A DNA stretch of 64,000 bases. Source: Pedobacter duraquae. GTDB lineage: Bacteria; Bacteroidota; Bacteroidia; Sphingobacteriales; Sphingobacteriaceae. The notes beneath the pieces are model-generated. The model had not been told where the DNA came from, did not search any database, and saw only the letters and a program-made list of their open reading frames with translations. Made by a program: the position numbers and the translations under genes. Shown here one piece after another: positions 44,842-52,103 of this stretch; within the stretch, counting starts at the first letter, position 1; every line of letters starts with the position of its first letter. The stretch lies in the NCBI RefSeq assembly GCF_004362245.1, contig NZ_SNWM01000003.1, positions 186,001-250,000 on the forward strand. The letters run 5' to 3'.

Positions 44842-45468
44842 ATGGATAAATATTTTTATACTTGGGTAAATAACGAAGAATCATCCTTGAAGTTTATAAA
44901 GAACAGCAGTAAGACGACAACGGCCCTTGGCGATCTGGAATGTATCGATGTGTATAAAAAAAGTGGTGACCTGGAGATTTTGGGCACCCTGTACAATCGA
45001 TACATGCATCTGGTGTTTGGGGTATGTCTGAATTATCTGAAAGATGAAGAGGAAAGCCGGGATGCGGTAATGCAAATTTTCGAAGAACTTGTAGTCAAAC
45101 TGCGGATTCATCAGGTGCAGAATTTTAAAAGCTGGCTCCACGTACTTACACGCAATCATTGTTTGATGGTTTTGCGTAAGAAATCGCGTAGTTCTACCGT
45201 CTCATTAGAAGAGGCGCTTGTGGAAAACACTGATTTTGTGCATCTAGATGTTGACGATGCAAAGGAATCGAAATTGACGGTGATGGAAGCGTGCATGCAA
45301 ACACTCACTGAAGAACAGCGGATTTGTGTAGATTTGTTTTATCTGCAGGAAAAGTGTTATAAAGAAATCGTTGATGTTACCGGATATGATATGAATAGGG
45401 TGAAGAGTTATATCCAGAATGGTAAAAGGAATTTGAAAATTTGTATAGAGAAAAACAGTGGTGAATAA
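44842..45468 (+). CDS. ECF-type RNA polymerase sigma factor
   Basis: A 208-residue sigma-70 family protein with region 2 at about 45-115 (YNRYMHLVFGVCLNYLKDEE, then AVMQIFEEL) and region 4 at about 145-200 (MQTLTEEQRICVDLFYLQEK followed by the HTH CYKEIVDVTGYDMNRVKSYI). The N-terminus carries about 40 extra residues. It overlaps the next gene, a membrane protein with anti-sigma-like organisation, by 8-11 bp, so the two are translationally coupled and probably form a sigma/anti-sigma pair. Confidence 0.92.
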   Translation: MDKYFYTWVNNEESSLKFIKNSSKTTTALGDLECIDVYKKSGDLEILGTLYNRYMHLVFGVCLNYLKDEEESRDAVMQIFEELVVKLRIHQVQNFKSWLHVLTRNHCLMVLRKKSRSSTVSLEEALVENTDFVHLDVDDAKESKLTVMEACMQTLTEEQRICVDLFYLQEKCYKEIVDVTGYDMNRVKSYIQNGKRNLKICIEKNSGE

Positions 45469-46105
45469 CGACTTTTTAGATATCGACCTACTAACGGATT
45501 ACCTCGACGGGAAGCTGGACGTGAAGACTATGAACAGAATCGAGCGCGAAGCGTTAGAAGATCCTTTTGTGGCAGAAGCTTTGGCAGGTTTGAGTAATTC
45601 TAACCGATCTGTTCAATCACTTTCGATACTGCAAAAGCAGTTGGCTGAGCGTATTGGAGAGCAACAGCAACATAAAAAAACTGCCGTGATTACCTGGCAG
45701 CGACTGAGCATAGGAGCTACCGCAGCAGTGCTTTTTGTTACGGTAAGCATTGTATTCTGGATGCGCGAAGAAAATAGACGTAAACAAGCTGTGAATGCAC
45801 CTGTAGAAGTAGTTATTGCGCCATCAAAAAAGGCTGAAGGATCAGTATTGATGCCGACAATAGGGATGAAGAACTATGTGCTCTGGTTGAATAAGCACAA
45901 CTTGCTGATAGGGAAAGGTCAGGCAGGGAAAAGTGTTACTTTAAATTTCCACATCGATAGCAAGGGTAGACCCGTTGATATTCACATAACCTCTGGCTTA
46001 GCAGAGCAGTATGATCAGGAGGCCATTCGTCTAATTAAAGAAGGGCCCGACTGGGAAGCTGGTGCCGACCAGTCGGAAGTAATAAGTTTAAAAGTTGGTT
46101 TTTAA
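45458..46105 (+). CDS. Putative anti-sigma factor with TonB-like C-terminal domain
   Basis: A 215-residue single-pass membrane protein. The cytoplasmic part (about 1-80) begins with LLTDYLDGKLD and EALEDPFVAEALAG, a layout common to anti-sigma N-domains, but without the zinc-finger His/Cys. The membrane helix is at about 87-107. The periplasmic part (about 135-215) resembles the TonB C-terminal domain (SVTLNFHIDSKGRPVDIHITSGL, then AIRLIKEGPDWEAG). The start is GTG at 45458 or GTG at 45461, inside the sigma gene. The combination suggests direct coupling of sigma release to an outer-membrane partner; this is inferred. Confidence 0.78.
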   Translation: MVNNDFLDIDLLTDYLDGKLDVKTMNRIEREALEDPFVAEALAGLSNSNRSVQSLSILQKQLAERIGEQQQHKKTAVITWQRLSIGATAAVLFVTVSIVFWMREENRRKQAVNAPVEVVIAPSKKAEGSVLMPTIGMKNYVLWLNKHNLLIGKGQAGKSVTLNFHIDSKGRPVDIHITSGLAEQYDQEAIRLIKEGPDWEAGADQSEVISLKVGF

Positions 46106-46106
46106 T

Positions 46107-47120
46107 CTACAGGAAGAATAGATAAATAATGCCGTAAACAATACCTGCTAAGGTAGCGGAAACGGGAATTGTAAGTACCCAAGCCCATAATAAGCTAACG
46201 GTTACACCCCACCTTACAGCAGATACTCTTTTCAATAGACCGACACCTACAATAGAGCCCGTGATAGTATGCGTAGTGGATACGGGAATACCAAAATATT
46301 CAGTGATACCTAAGGTGATTGCGCCGGCACTTTCGGCAGCCACACCTTCAAAAGCATTTACTTTGGTGATCTTCGTGCCCATTGTTTTCACAATCTTCCA
46401 GCCGCCACTCATTGTTCCAAGTGAAATTGCGGCGTAGCAGGAAATGGGAATCCATTCTGGCATTGTCTCGTCAACCTTAAGTACTTTTGCGGCAATCATG
46501 GCTACGTAAATAATTCCCATAACTTTCTGAGCATCATTACCCCCATGGGTGAAACTAAGTGCAGCCGAAGAGATCAGCTGCAGGCGTTTAAACCATTTCT
46601 CTGCGATCGATGGCCTGGCGTTTTTTGAAATATGTAAAATAATGATGGAAATAATTACAGAAACCATCATCCCTATTACAGGAGCAAGGACAATAAAGGC
46701 AACAGTTTTAAGGATTGGAGCAAGGTTAATAGCAGACATCGCAGAACTTCCTACGGTTACTGCTTTAGCCATACCGGCACCAGCAAAGCCACCAATTAGC
46801 GTGTGCGATGAGCTGGAAGGTATTCCAAACCACCAGGTAAAAAGATTCCAGGCTATTGCGGCGATTAGACCTGCGAGAATAACTTCAAGTGTGATAAATT
46901 GTTCAAGAACAGTCTTGGCAATAGTGTTTGCCACTTTATGTTCTGTGAAAACAAAGTAAGCAACCATGTTGAACAGTGCGGCCCATAAAACGGCCTGAAA
47001 TGGAGTAAGTACCTTCGTAGATACAATTGTAGCAATGGAATTTGCTGCATCATGGAATCCATTAATGTAGTCAAAGCCGATGGCCAATATAATTACAACA
47101 ACCAATAAGGTAGGTATCAT
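46107..47120 (-). CDS. pit: Inorganic phosphate transporter (PHO-4/Pit family)
   Basis: A 337-residue proton- or cation-coupled phosphate symporter. The paired Pit signature is present as GFDYINGFHDAANSIATIVSTKVL near the N-terminus and FTHGGNDAQKVMGIIY (about 193). About 10 membrane helices fit the family. It is 10 nt downstream of the PhoU-like gene, the usual partner, with one promoter for both and a Pho-box-like repeat in front. Confidence 0.95.
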   Translation of the reverse strand: MIPTLLVVVIILAIGFDYINGFHDAANSIATIVSTKVLTPFQAVLWAALFNMVAYFVFTEHKVANTIAKTVLEQFITLEVILAGLIAAIAWNLFTWWFGIPSSSSHTLIGGFAGAGMAKAVTVGSSAMSAINLAPILKTVAFIVLAPVIGMMVSVIISIIILHISKNARPSIAEKWFKRLQLISSAALSFTHGGNDAQKVMGIIYVAMIAAKVLKVDETMPEWIPISCYAAISLGTMSGGWKIVKTMGTKITKVNAFEGVAAESAGAITLGITEYFGIPVSTTHTITGSIVGVGLLKRVSAVRWGVTVSLLWAWVLTIPVSATLAGIVYGIIYLFFL

Positions 47121-47130
47121 TCTTTAGGTA

Positions 47131-47772
47131 TTAAGCATTTTTAACAAGAATAGATTCCAATACGTTGGCGGCATCTTCACATTTATCTGTGGCCATTTCC
47201 AAAGTTTGGAGTACTTCTTTTTGTTTGATGAGTTCGATAGCGTTTGTTTCAAATTCAAAAAGACGGGCAATAGCAAGATTACATACATAATCTGCCTGAT
47301 TTTCGCCGCTATTGATCCTTACACAGGCATCCGCTATCACTCGGATATTTTTAAAGCTTCTCAGTTCTTTGATCGCTTTATCTAAATCTGTACACATCTC
47401 TACCAGGAGCTCTGCCAATTTAATCATGGCATCGCCAATATTGGTGATGTTGTACAACTCTATGTTTGTTGCTGAAGCATGGATATAGTCAGCAATATCA
47501 TCAACAGCACTTGCAAGGGCGTGGATATCTTCCCTGTCAAACGGAGTGATGAAATTTTTGCTTAATTCCAGGAAGATAGAATGCGTGATGTCATCCCCCA
47601 CATGTTCCAGACGCTCAATTTCTTTGATATACTCTTTCCTTTTTTCAAGGTCGGTAGTGCTTAATGCAAGTAGTAAAGCTTCAGAGATCTTTAAAGAATT
47701 GCTTCCGGCCTGCTCGAATAAAGGCTGGAATTTTTTGTCTTTCGGCGTAAAGAACTTAAAAATGTTATTCAT
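47131..47772 (-). CDS. PhoU-like DUF47 protein
   Basis: A 213-residue cytoplasmic helical protein of the DUF47 (TIGR00153) family, normally encoded with Pit transporters and thought to modulate phosphate uptake. It has the characteristic IERLEHVGDDITHSI (about 49-63), DREDIHALASAVDDIADYI (about 78) and CEDAANVLESILVK at the end. First gene of a two-gene unit with pit; the upstream region has a TACATTTG -7 box and an 11-nt-spaced direct repeat. Confidence 0.94.
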   Translation of the reverse strand: MNNIFKFFTPKDKKFQPLFEQAGSNSLKISEALLLALSTTDLEKRKEYIKEIERLEHVGDDITHSIFLELSKNFITPFDREDIHALASAVDDIADYIHASATNIELYNITNIGDAMIKLAELLVEMCTDLDKAIKELRSFKNIRVIADACVRINSGENQADYVCNLAIARLFEFETNAIELIKQKEVLQTLEMATDKCEDAANVLESILVKNA

Positions 47773-47855
47773 CTATATGTTGTTAATTATCTAGTTGCCT
47801 TCTCGGAGCTGGAGGCGTTAAAGCCGCCATTCCTCGGCGCAATTAAATTATGATA

Positions 47856-47863
47856 CAAATGTA
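47856..47863 (-). promoter_or_regulatory. Predicted -7 box (TACATTTG, minus strand) of the PhoU-like/pit operon
   Basis: Exact TAnnTTTG. Its upstream edge is 9 nt from the Pho-box-like repeat, the distance expected when PhoB replaces a -33/-35 contact. The leader from here to the start is about 75 nt and is locally GC-rich (GGCG...CGCC hairpin at 47815-47831). Confidence 0.6.
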
Positions 47864-47872
47864 GAATTGCAA

Positions 47873-47890
47873 TGTTAAGTTAATGTTAAC
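47873..47890 (-). promoter_or_regulatory. Pho-box-like direct repeat before the PhoU-like/pit operon
   Basis: TGTTAAG (47873-47879) and TGTTAAC (47884-47890) repeat with an 11-nt period, the spacing of PhoB half-sites. It sits just upstream of the -7 box of the phosphate uptake operon, next to a PhoR-like kinase gene. Confidence 0.55.
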
Positions 47891-47922
47891 TATTGCGAAT
47901 GATTTGCCATTCGGACGTCTTT

Positions 47923-48948
47923 TTAACCAGCCTTTTCTAAGGTAAAAGCAAACGTAGTACCGATCTGCAGCGTGCTTCTCACAGAAATGATTTGCTGATG
48001 CGCTTCAAGAATATGTTTTACAATGGCCAGTCCGAGGCCAGTACCCCCAACCTCCCTGGATCTGTGAGAGTCAATTCTATAGAAGCGTTCAAAGAGGCGA
48101 GGCAGATGTTTTTCGTCAATACCGATGCCGTCGTCTGTTACCTCAATCAGGTATTGATCATGCAGTTCAAATATTTTAATGGCCGTTGATCCTGGATCCT
48201 TGCCATACTTAATGGAATTCTGAATCAGGTTGATCAGTACCTGTCTGATTTTCTCGCGATCAGCATTCACTAATGCGGGATGCATATATTTTTCTTTGAA
48301 AGATAGCTTGACATTTTTTGTTTTTGCTTTGTCTTCCAATCCTTCCATTACCTCCTTGGCCAGGCCAACAAAATCGAACTTTTCAAAGTTTATAGGAACC
48401 TCCCCACTTTCGAGCTTTGAAATAGCATCAAGATCATTAATCAGGTAACTCAAGCGTTCCACGTTTTTTTCTGCTTTGTTCAGGAATTTCGCTGCCATCT
48501 CCGGATCGTCAAGCAAACAGTCTTGTAATGTTTCTATATATCCCTGAATTGCAAATAAGGGTGTTTTAAATTCATGAGATACGTTTGATAGAAATTCCCT
48601 TCTGAACTGTTCCTGCTTTTTTAGAATCTCTATCTCTTTTTTCTTGGCGCCTGCCCATTCTTTAACTTCCTGCTCTACATCGTTAATCGGATCAGAACTT
48701 ACATATTCTCCCAGGGCATCCTTTAGATCTTTTCCCAGTTTTAAGTTATGAATCATCTTGTAGATTAATTTTACCTTGGAATAGATATATTTCTCCATCA
48801 GGTAATAAAAAACTATAAAACTTGTGATGAAAGATACGCCAAATGACACTGCAAGATAATAGAAGCTATTCTGGAAGTGGAAGTTTACCAGACTGATAGA
48901 TAGAGCTACTGCGAAAGCAGTGATCAATACGAGTACGCTGAGTTTCAT
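47923..48948 (-). CDS. PhoR-like sensor histidine kinase
   Basis: A 341-residue membrane kinase. Two helices (about 3-22 and 27-50) with almost no periplasmic loop are followed by a HAMP-like linker, the HisKA domain with SNVSHEFKTPLFA (phosphorylated His125), and the HATPase domain with NLIQNSIKYG, DDGIGI and GGTGLGLAIVKH. Lack of a sensor loop is typical of PhoR in low-phosphate control. No response regulator gene is adjacent on this strand, so the cognate PhoB-like regulator is elsewhere or upstream of what I can link. It is 174 nt upstream of the phosphate operon. Confidence 0.88.
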   Translation of the reverse strand: MKLSVLVLITAFAVALSISLVNFHFQNSFYYLAVSFGVSFITSFIVFYYLMEKYIYSKVKLIYKMIHNLKLGKDLKDALGEYVSSDPINDVEQEVKEWAGAKKKEIEILKKQEQFRREFLSNVSHEFKTPLFAIQGYIETLQDCLLDDPEMAAKFLNKAEKNVERLSYLINDLDAISKLESGEVPINFEKFDFVGLAKEVMEGLEDKAKTKNVKLSFKEKYMHPALVNADREKIRQVLINLIQNSIKYGKDPGSTAIKIFELHDQYLIEVTDDGIGIDEKHLPRLFERFYRIDSHRSREVGGTGLGLAIVKHILEAHQQIISVRSTLQIGTTFAFTLEKAG

Positions 48949-48997
48949 GGTAGCAATTTACAAGATTAAATGAGAAATTGAAGTCCTAAGCTGAATT

Positions 48998-49768
48998 TTA
49001 GTGATCCAGTTGCTTCTCGGTTAGGTATTTCCAATAACGTTTTGGTACATGCTGAATGTGTAATTTCATGTTTTTACGCGCGGGAATATTTGTGCTCTTA
49101 AAATAGTCTTTCCACAAGCAAGCATATAGGTTTTCTTTCTCAGATAATGACTGGATTGCGGGCTGTGTTCTGTTGGTAATGTTTTTAAACTCCATCTGAA
49201 TTTCTTCAACCTTGTGGAGGTCGTAAAACAGACCATAGTGACGCTTTATATCATATATTATCCACTGTTGGTCTGCATACCTGTTTTTGAAATGCGTAAG
49301 CAATAAAGGCAATACATTAAAGTCCGGGTCTATTCCGCAGTAAAAGATACCATCAGCAGTATGCTGAAATCTGATAAAAGCTTCCATTCTATGCTTTTCC
49401 CGCTCTACTTTCCTAGCCATCTGTGCTACGTGTAATACGGCTTCATTGCCGTAATTGGCTTCCGCGCCTTTAGGATTCTGGAATAAATAACAGATCATGT
49501 CAAAGAGATGCTGGAAAGTATCGGGCTGCTCTGATAAGTAGGCACAATAAATCCTTCTGGTCCATCCCTTTTCTAGTTTTTCGCTTAATCCCTTCCATAC
49601 GCGGTGTGCCTTAGCGGAGTTATTAAAGACTTCAAATAAGACGTCAAAGGCAGTAGGTTGATGCTGTTTGATGGTTAATAGTTTAATAGGCCCAGGCTTT
49701 CGTTCAAACCATTCGAAGACCGCACAAAACAGACCCTCCATGCTGCCGTCGAAAATAAACGTAGTCAT
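48998..49768 (-). CDS. TIGR03915-type DNA-repair-associated protein
   Basis: A 256-residue protein matching the SAM_7_link/TIGR03915 family (start TTFIFDGSMEGLFCAVFEWF, central YLFQNPKGAEANYGNEAVLHV, KVEREKHRMEAFIRFQ). The family occurs next to a radical SAM protein of TIGR03916 type and, in other bacteria, fused to or beside uracil-DNA glycosylase-like UdgX domains. Here it is free-standing. Its ATG overlaps the radical SAM stop (TGATG), so they are coupled. It is assumed to act in DNA repair or nucleic-acid modification; the reaction is unknown. Confidence 0.88.
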   Translation of the reverse strand: MTTFIFDGSMEGLFCAVFEWFERKPGPIKLLTIKQHQPTAFDVLFEVFNNSAKAHRVWKGLSEKLEKGWTRRIYCAYLSEQPDTFQHLFDMICYLFQNPKGAEANYGNEAVLHVAQMARKVEREKHRMEAFIRFQHTADGIFYCGIDPDFNVLPLLLTHFKNRYADQQWIIYDIKRHYGLFYDLHKVEEIQMEFKNITNRTQPAIQSLSEKENLYACLWKDYFKSTNIPARKNMKLHIQHVPKRYWKYLTEKQLDH

Positions 49769-51024
49769 CAGAAGAGAATAAGTTGTTGAATATCGTTCTT
49801 TAAATATTTACTCTGACTTTCTGCAAGAATAAAAGATTTGATTTGGGTATTTTGATATTCTCTAAGTTGCATCGGCGAATCTGAACAGCGGATAAAATAT
49901 TTTGCTCGGTTATACGCAATACCAATTTTTTGCAATTGGTCGATCCGCAGTCTGCCAAATTTGCGTGCCTGAACGATCTTTTTTGCGGATCCCACGCCAA
50001 TGCCGGGAACTCTCAAAATCATTTTATAACTAGCTACATTGATATCTATAGGGAAAAATTGCAGGTTGCGTAAAGCCCAGCTTAGCTTGGGATCAATATC
50101 TATATCCAAATGGGGATTGGCATCGTTTAGAAGTTCATTTACGTTAAATCCGTAAAAACGCATTAACCAATCGGTCTGATATAATCGATTTTCGCGTACT
50201 AAGGGTGGCTGCGAGCCTAATATCGGTAGTCTGCTGTCGTTACTAATTGGAATATAGCCAGAATAGTAGACTCTTCTTAAAGAAAAGTTTTTATAAAAAG
50301 CATCAGCGGTCTGCATAATCTCTTTGTCCGTTTCTGGTGTGGCCCCAATAACCATTTGGGTGCTTTGGCCGGCAGGGACAAATGTCGGTACATTTTTTAT
50401 GAGTTTCTTCTCGTCCTTGAATTGTACAATTTGGTTCTGTACAAGTTTGAGCGGATCTATTACTTCTTTGTGTGTTTTTTCAGGGGCAAGAAGCTTTAAT
50501 CCGCTTTCTGTGGGCATCTCAAGATTTATGCTCATCCGGTCAGCATATAGTCCGGCTTCCCTAATCAGATCCTCGCTTGCTCCGGGAATAGTTTTTAAAT
50601 GAATATAGCCATTGTATCGCTCTTCGAGACGTAACTTTTTAACAACCCTCAGCAGTCGTTCCATAGTGAAATCGGCATTCTTGAAAATGCCAGAACTTAA
50701 AAAGAGCCCTTCAATAAAATTCCGGCGATAAAAATTCATCGTCAGTTCTACAACCTCGTCTACAGTAAAGGCTGCACGGGTGATGTCATTGCTTTTGCGG
50801 GAGACACAATATGCACAATCAAAGATGCAATGATTCGTCAGCAGAATTTTTAAGAGGGACACGCAGCGGCCATCTTCAGTATAGGTATGGCAAATGCCAG
50901 AGTTGTGACCGTTGCCCAGGCCCTTGTTATCATTTTTCCGGGTGCTGCCACTCGACGAGCAGGAAACATCATATTTTGCTGCATCAGCAAGAATGCTTAG
51001 CTTTTCTCTAATACGCTCTGACAT
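49768..51024 (-). CDS. Putative DNA modification/repair radical SAM protein (TIGR03916-type)
   Basis: A 418-residue radical SAM enzyme. The 4Fe-4S motif CIFDCAYC (Cys66, Cys70, Cys73) binds SAM, and extra Cys at 22, 45 and 54 are near the N-terminus. The C-terminal part has a helix-hairpin-helix DNA-binding motif (about 335-370, RVPGIGVGSAKKIVQARK). This layout fits the family linked to TIGR03915 and UDG-like proteins. It heads a two-gene operon. Its promoter carries a 14-bp perfect inverted repeat over the -7 box, consistent with repression and induction by damage. Confidence 0.93.
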   Translation of the reverse strand: MSERIREKLSILADAAKYDVSCSSSGSTRKNDNKGLGNGHNSGICHTYTEDGRCVSLLKILLTNHCIFDCAYCVSRKSNDITRAAFTVDEVVELTMNFYRRNFIEGLFLSSGIFKNADFTMERLLRVVKKLRLEERYNGYIHLKTIPGASEDLIREAGLYADRMSINLEMPTESGLKLLAPEKTHKEVIDPLKLVQNQIVQFKDEKKLIKNVPTFVPAGQSTQMVIGATPETDKEIMQTADAFYKNFSLRRVYYSGYIPISNDSRLPILGSQPPLVRENRLYQTDWLMRFYGFNVNELLNDANPHLDIDIDPKLSWALRNLQFFPIDINVASYKMILRVPGIGVGSAKKIVQARKFGRLRIDQLQKIGIAYNRAKYFIRCSDSPMQLREYQNTQIKSFILAESQSKYLKNDIQQLILF

Positions 51025-51025
51025 A

Positions 51026-51075
51026 TAGTTTATTTACTAACAAATATAGTAAATAAACTATTCGCTTTAGTAAAT
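51026..51075 (-). promoter_or_regulatory. Operator/promoter of the radical-SAM repair operon
   Basis: TAGTTTATTTACTA (51026-51039) and its exact reverse complement (51047-51060) flank a 7-nt centre. The minus-strand -7 box TATATTTG (51041-51048) lies inside the structure. A third copy of the half-site TAGTAAAT is at 51068-51075, exactly 21 bp (two turns) from the copy at 51047. All this fits in the 54 nt between the HD gene and the radical SAM start. Confidence 0.65.
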
Positions 51076-51078
51076 GTT

Positions 51079-51738
51079 TTATGCTTTTCCTTCCCACTCC
51101 TGGTAGAATTCTTCCAGATAGGTTAACATGAAGTTGTGTCTTTTTTCTGCGAGGGTTTTACCGGTTTGAGTTTTCATCAGATCCTTCAATCGCAGTAACT
51201 TTTCGTAAAAATGATTGATGGTGGGGGCTTGGGTGTTTTTGTATTCTTCCTTTGTCATTTCCAATACCGGTTTGATCTCCGGATCGTACAAAATGCGATT
51301 CTTATATCCGCCGTAGGTGAAAGCCCGGGCGATTCCAATGGCGCCTATTGCATCCAGGCGATCGGCATCCTGAACGATGTCTAGCTCTGCGGATTGAAAG
51401 GTGATGGTACCTAGACTGCTCTTGTAGCTTAAGTTACGGATAATCTCCTGAACATGCCGAATTATTTCTTGGTTTAGGTCTAAGGACTTCATGAATTCAC
51501 CCGCCTTAAAGGGCCCTATTTCCTCGTCGCCGTTGTTAAATTTAGCATCTGCAATATCGTGAAGCAAAGCAGCCAGGCTAACAACAAGGGGATCTCCCTT
51601 TTCAAGCTGATTGATAGTTAGTGCAGTTTTATAGACACGGTCTATATGAAACCAGTCGTGCCCGGCTTCAGCGCCCGCTAAGGTTTGTTTAACAAATTTT
51701 ATAGTTTTTTCAAGGATGAGATTTGAATCAGTTTGCAT
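51079..51738 (-). CDS. HD-domain phosphohydrolase
   Basis: A 219-residue metal-dependent phosphohydrolase of the HD superfamily. Ligands are seen as HDWFHIDRVYKTAL (His25 and His29 region), the HD pair in ALLHDIADAKF (about 61-71) and DADRLDAIGAIGIARAF (about 128-146). This subgroup (YedJ-like) is often near nucleotide or repair functions; the substrate is likely a nucleotide or pyrophosphate. It has a -7 box 4 nt before its ATG, so it is transcribed from its own leaderless-type promoter, just downstream of an XRE regulator. Confidence 0.92.
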   Translation of the reverse strand: MQTDSNLILEKTIKFVKQTLAGAEAGHDWFHIDRVYKTALTINQLEKGDPLVVSLAALLHDIADAKFNNGDEEIGPFKAGEFMKSLDLNQEIIRHVQEIIRNLSYKSSLGTITFQSAELDIVQDADRLDAIGAIGIARAFTYGGYKNRILYDPEIKPVLEMTKEEYKNTQAPTINHFYEKLLRLKDLMKTQTGKTLAEKRHNFMLTYLEEFYQEWEGKA

Positions 51739-51742
51739 AAAG

Positions 51743-51750
51743 CAAAGGTA
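51743..51750 (-). promoter_or_regulatory. -7 box (TACCTTTG, minus strand) 4 nt before the HD gene ATG
   Basis: Exact TAnnTTTG, then CTTT, then ATG. The box overlaps the end of the spacer after the XRE gene. Confidence 0.55.
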
Positions 51751-51758
51751 TTCAAATA

Positions 51759-52040
51759 TTAGATGAGCTGTGTAGAACTTGCCCTTGAGTTGACTGCTGT
51801 ACGCATAAATTCTGTCTGATCAAAAGTAATAAGCTGTGTTACTTCCACTTCCAGAATGTCTGCAATCTGAAATAGTCTGTCTAGCGTGATTTTACTATAT
51901 GCGAGTTCGATTTTACTGTATGCGTTTTGCGAGATACCCAGTTTTGCAGCCAGGTAGTCCTGGGTGTAATGTCTGAATTCTCTTACTTTGCGGATGTTCC
52001 CGGCTACTAATTTTGGTTTTAACTCCAAGGCTTCTTTCAT
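51759..52040 (-). CDS. XRE-family helix-turn-helix regulator
   Basis: A 93-residue DNA-binding protein with the Cro/C1-type HTH at about 14-72: VAGNIRKVREFRHYTQDYLA, then LGISQNAYSKIE and the recognition and fourth helix to LEVEVTQLI. No other domain is present. It sits upstream of the HD gene and the radical-SAM repair operon on the same strand, so it is one candidate for the repressor of the 51026-51075 operator, although XRE proteins of this size may also act elsewhere. Confidence 0.92.
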   Translation of the reverse strand: MKEALELKPKLVAGNIRKVREFRHYTQDYLAAKLGISQNAYSKIELAYSKITLDRLFQIADILEVEVTQLITFDQTEFMRTAVNSRASSTQLI

Positions 52041-52103
52041 ATAACTGGCAATTGATGTTCCACATATAAACGAGAAAAATTAACAGTCAGATTTAACGCG
52101 GGA

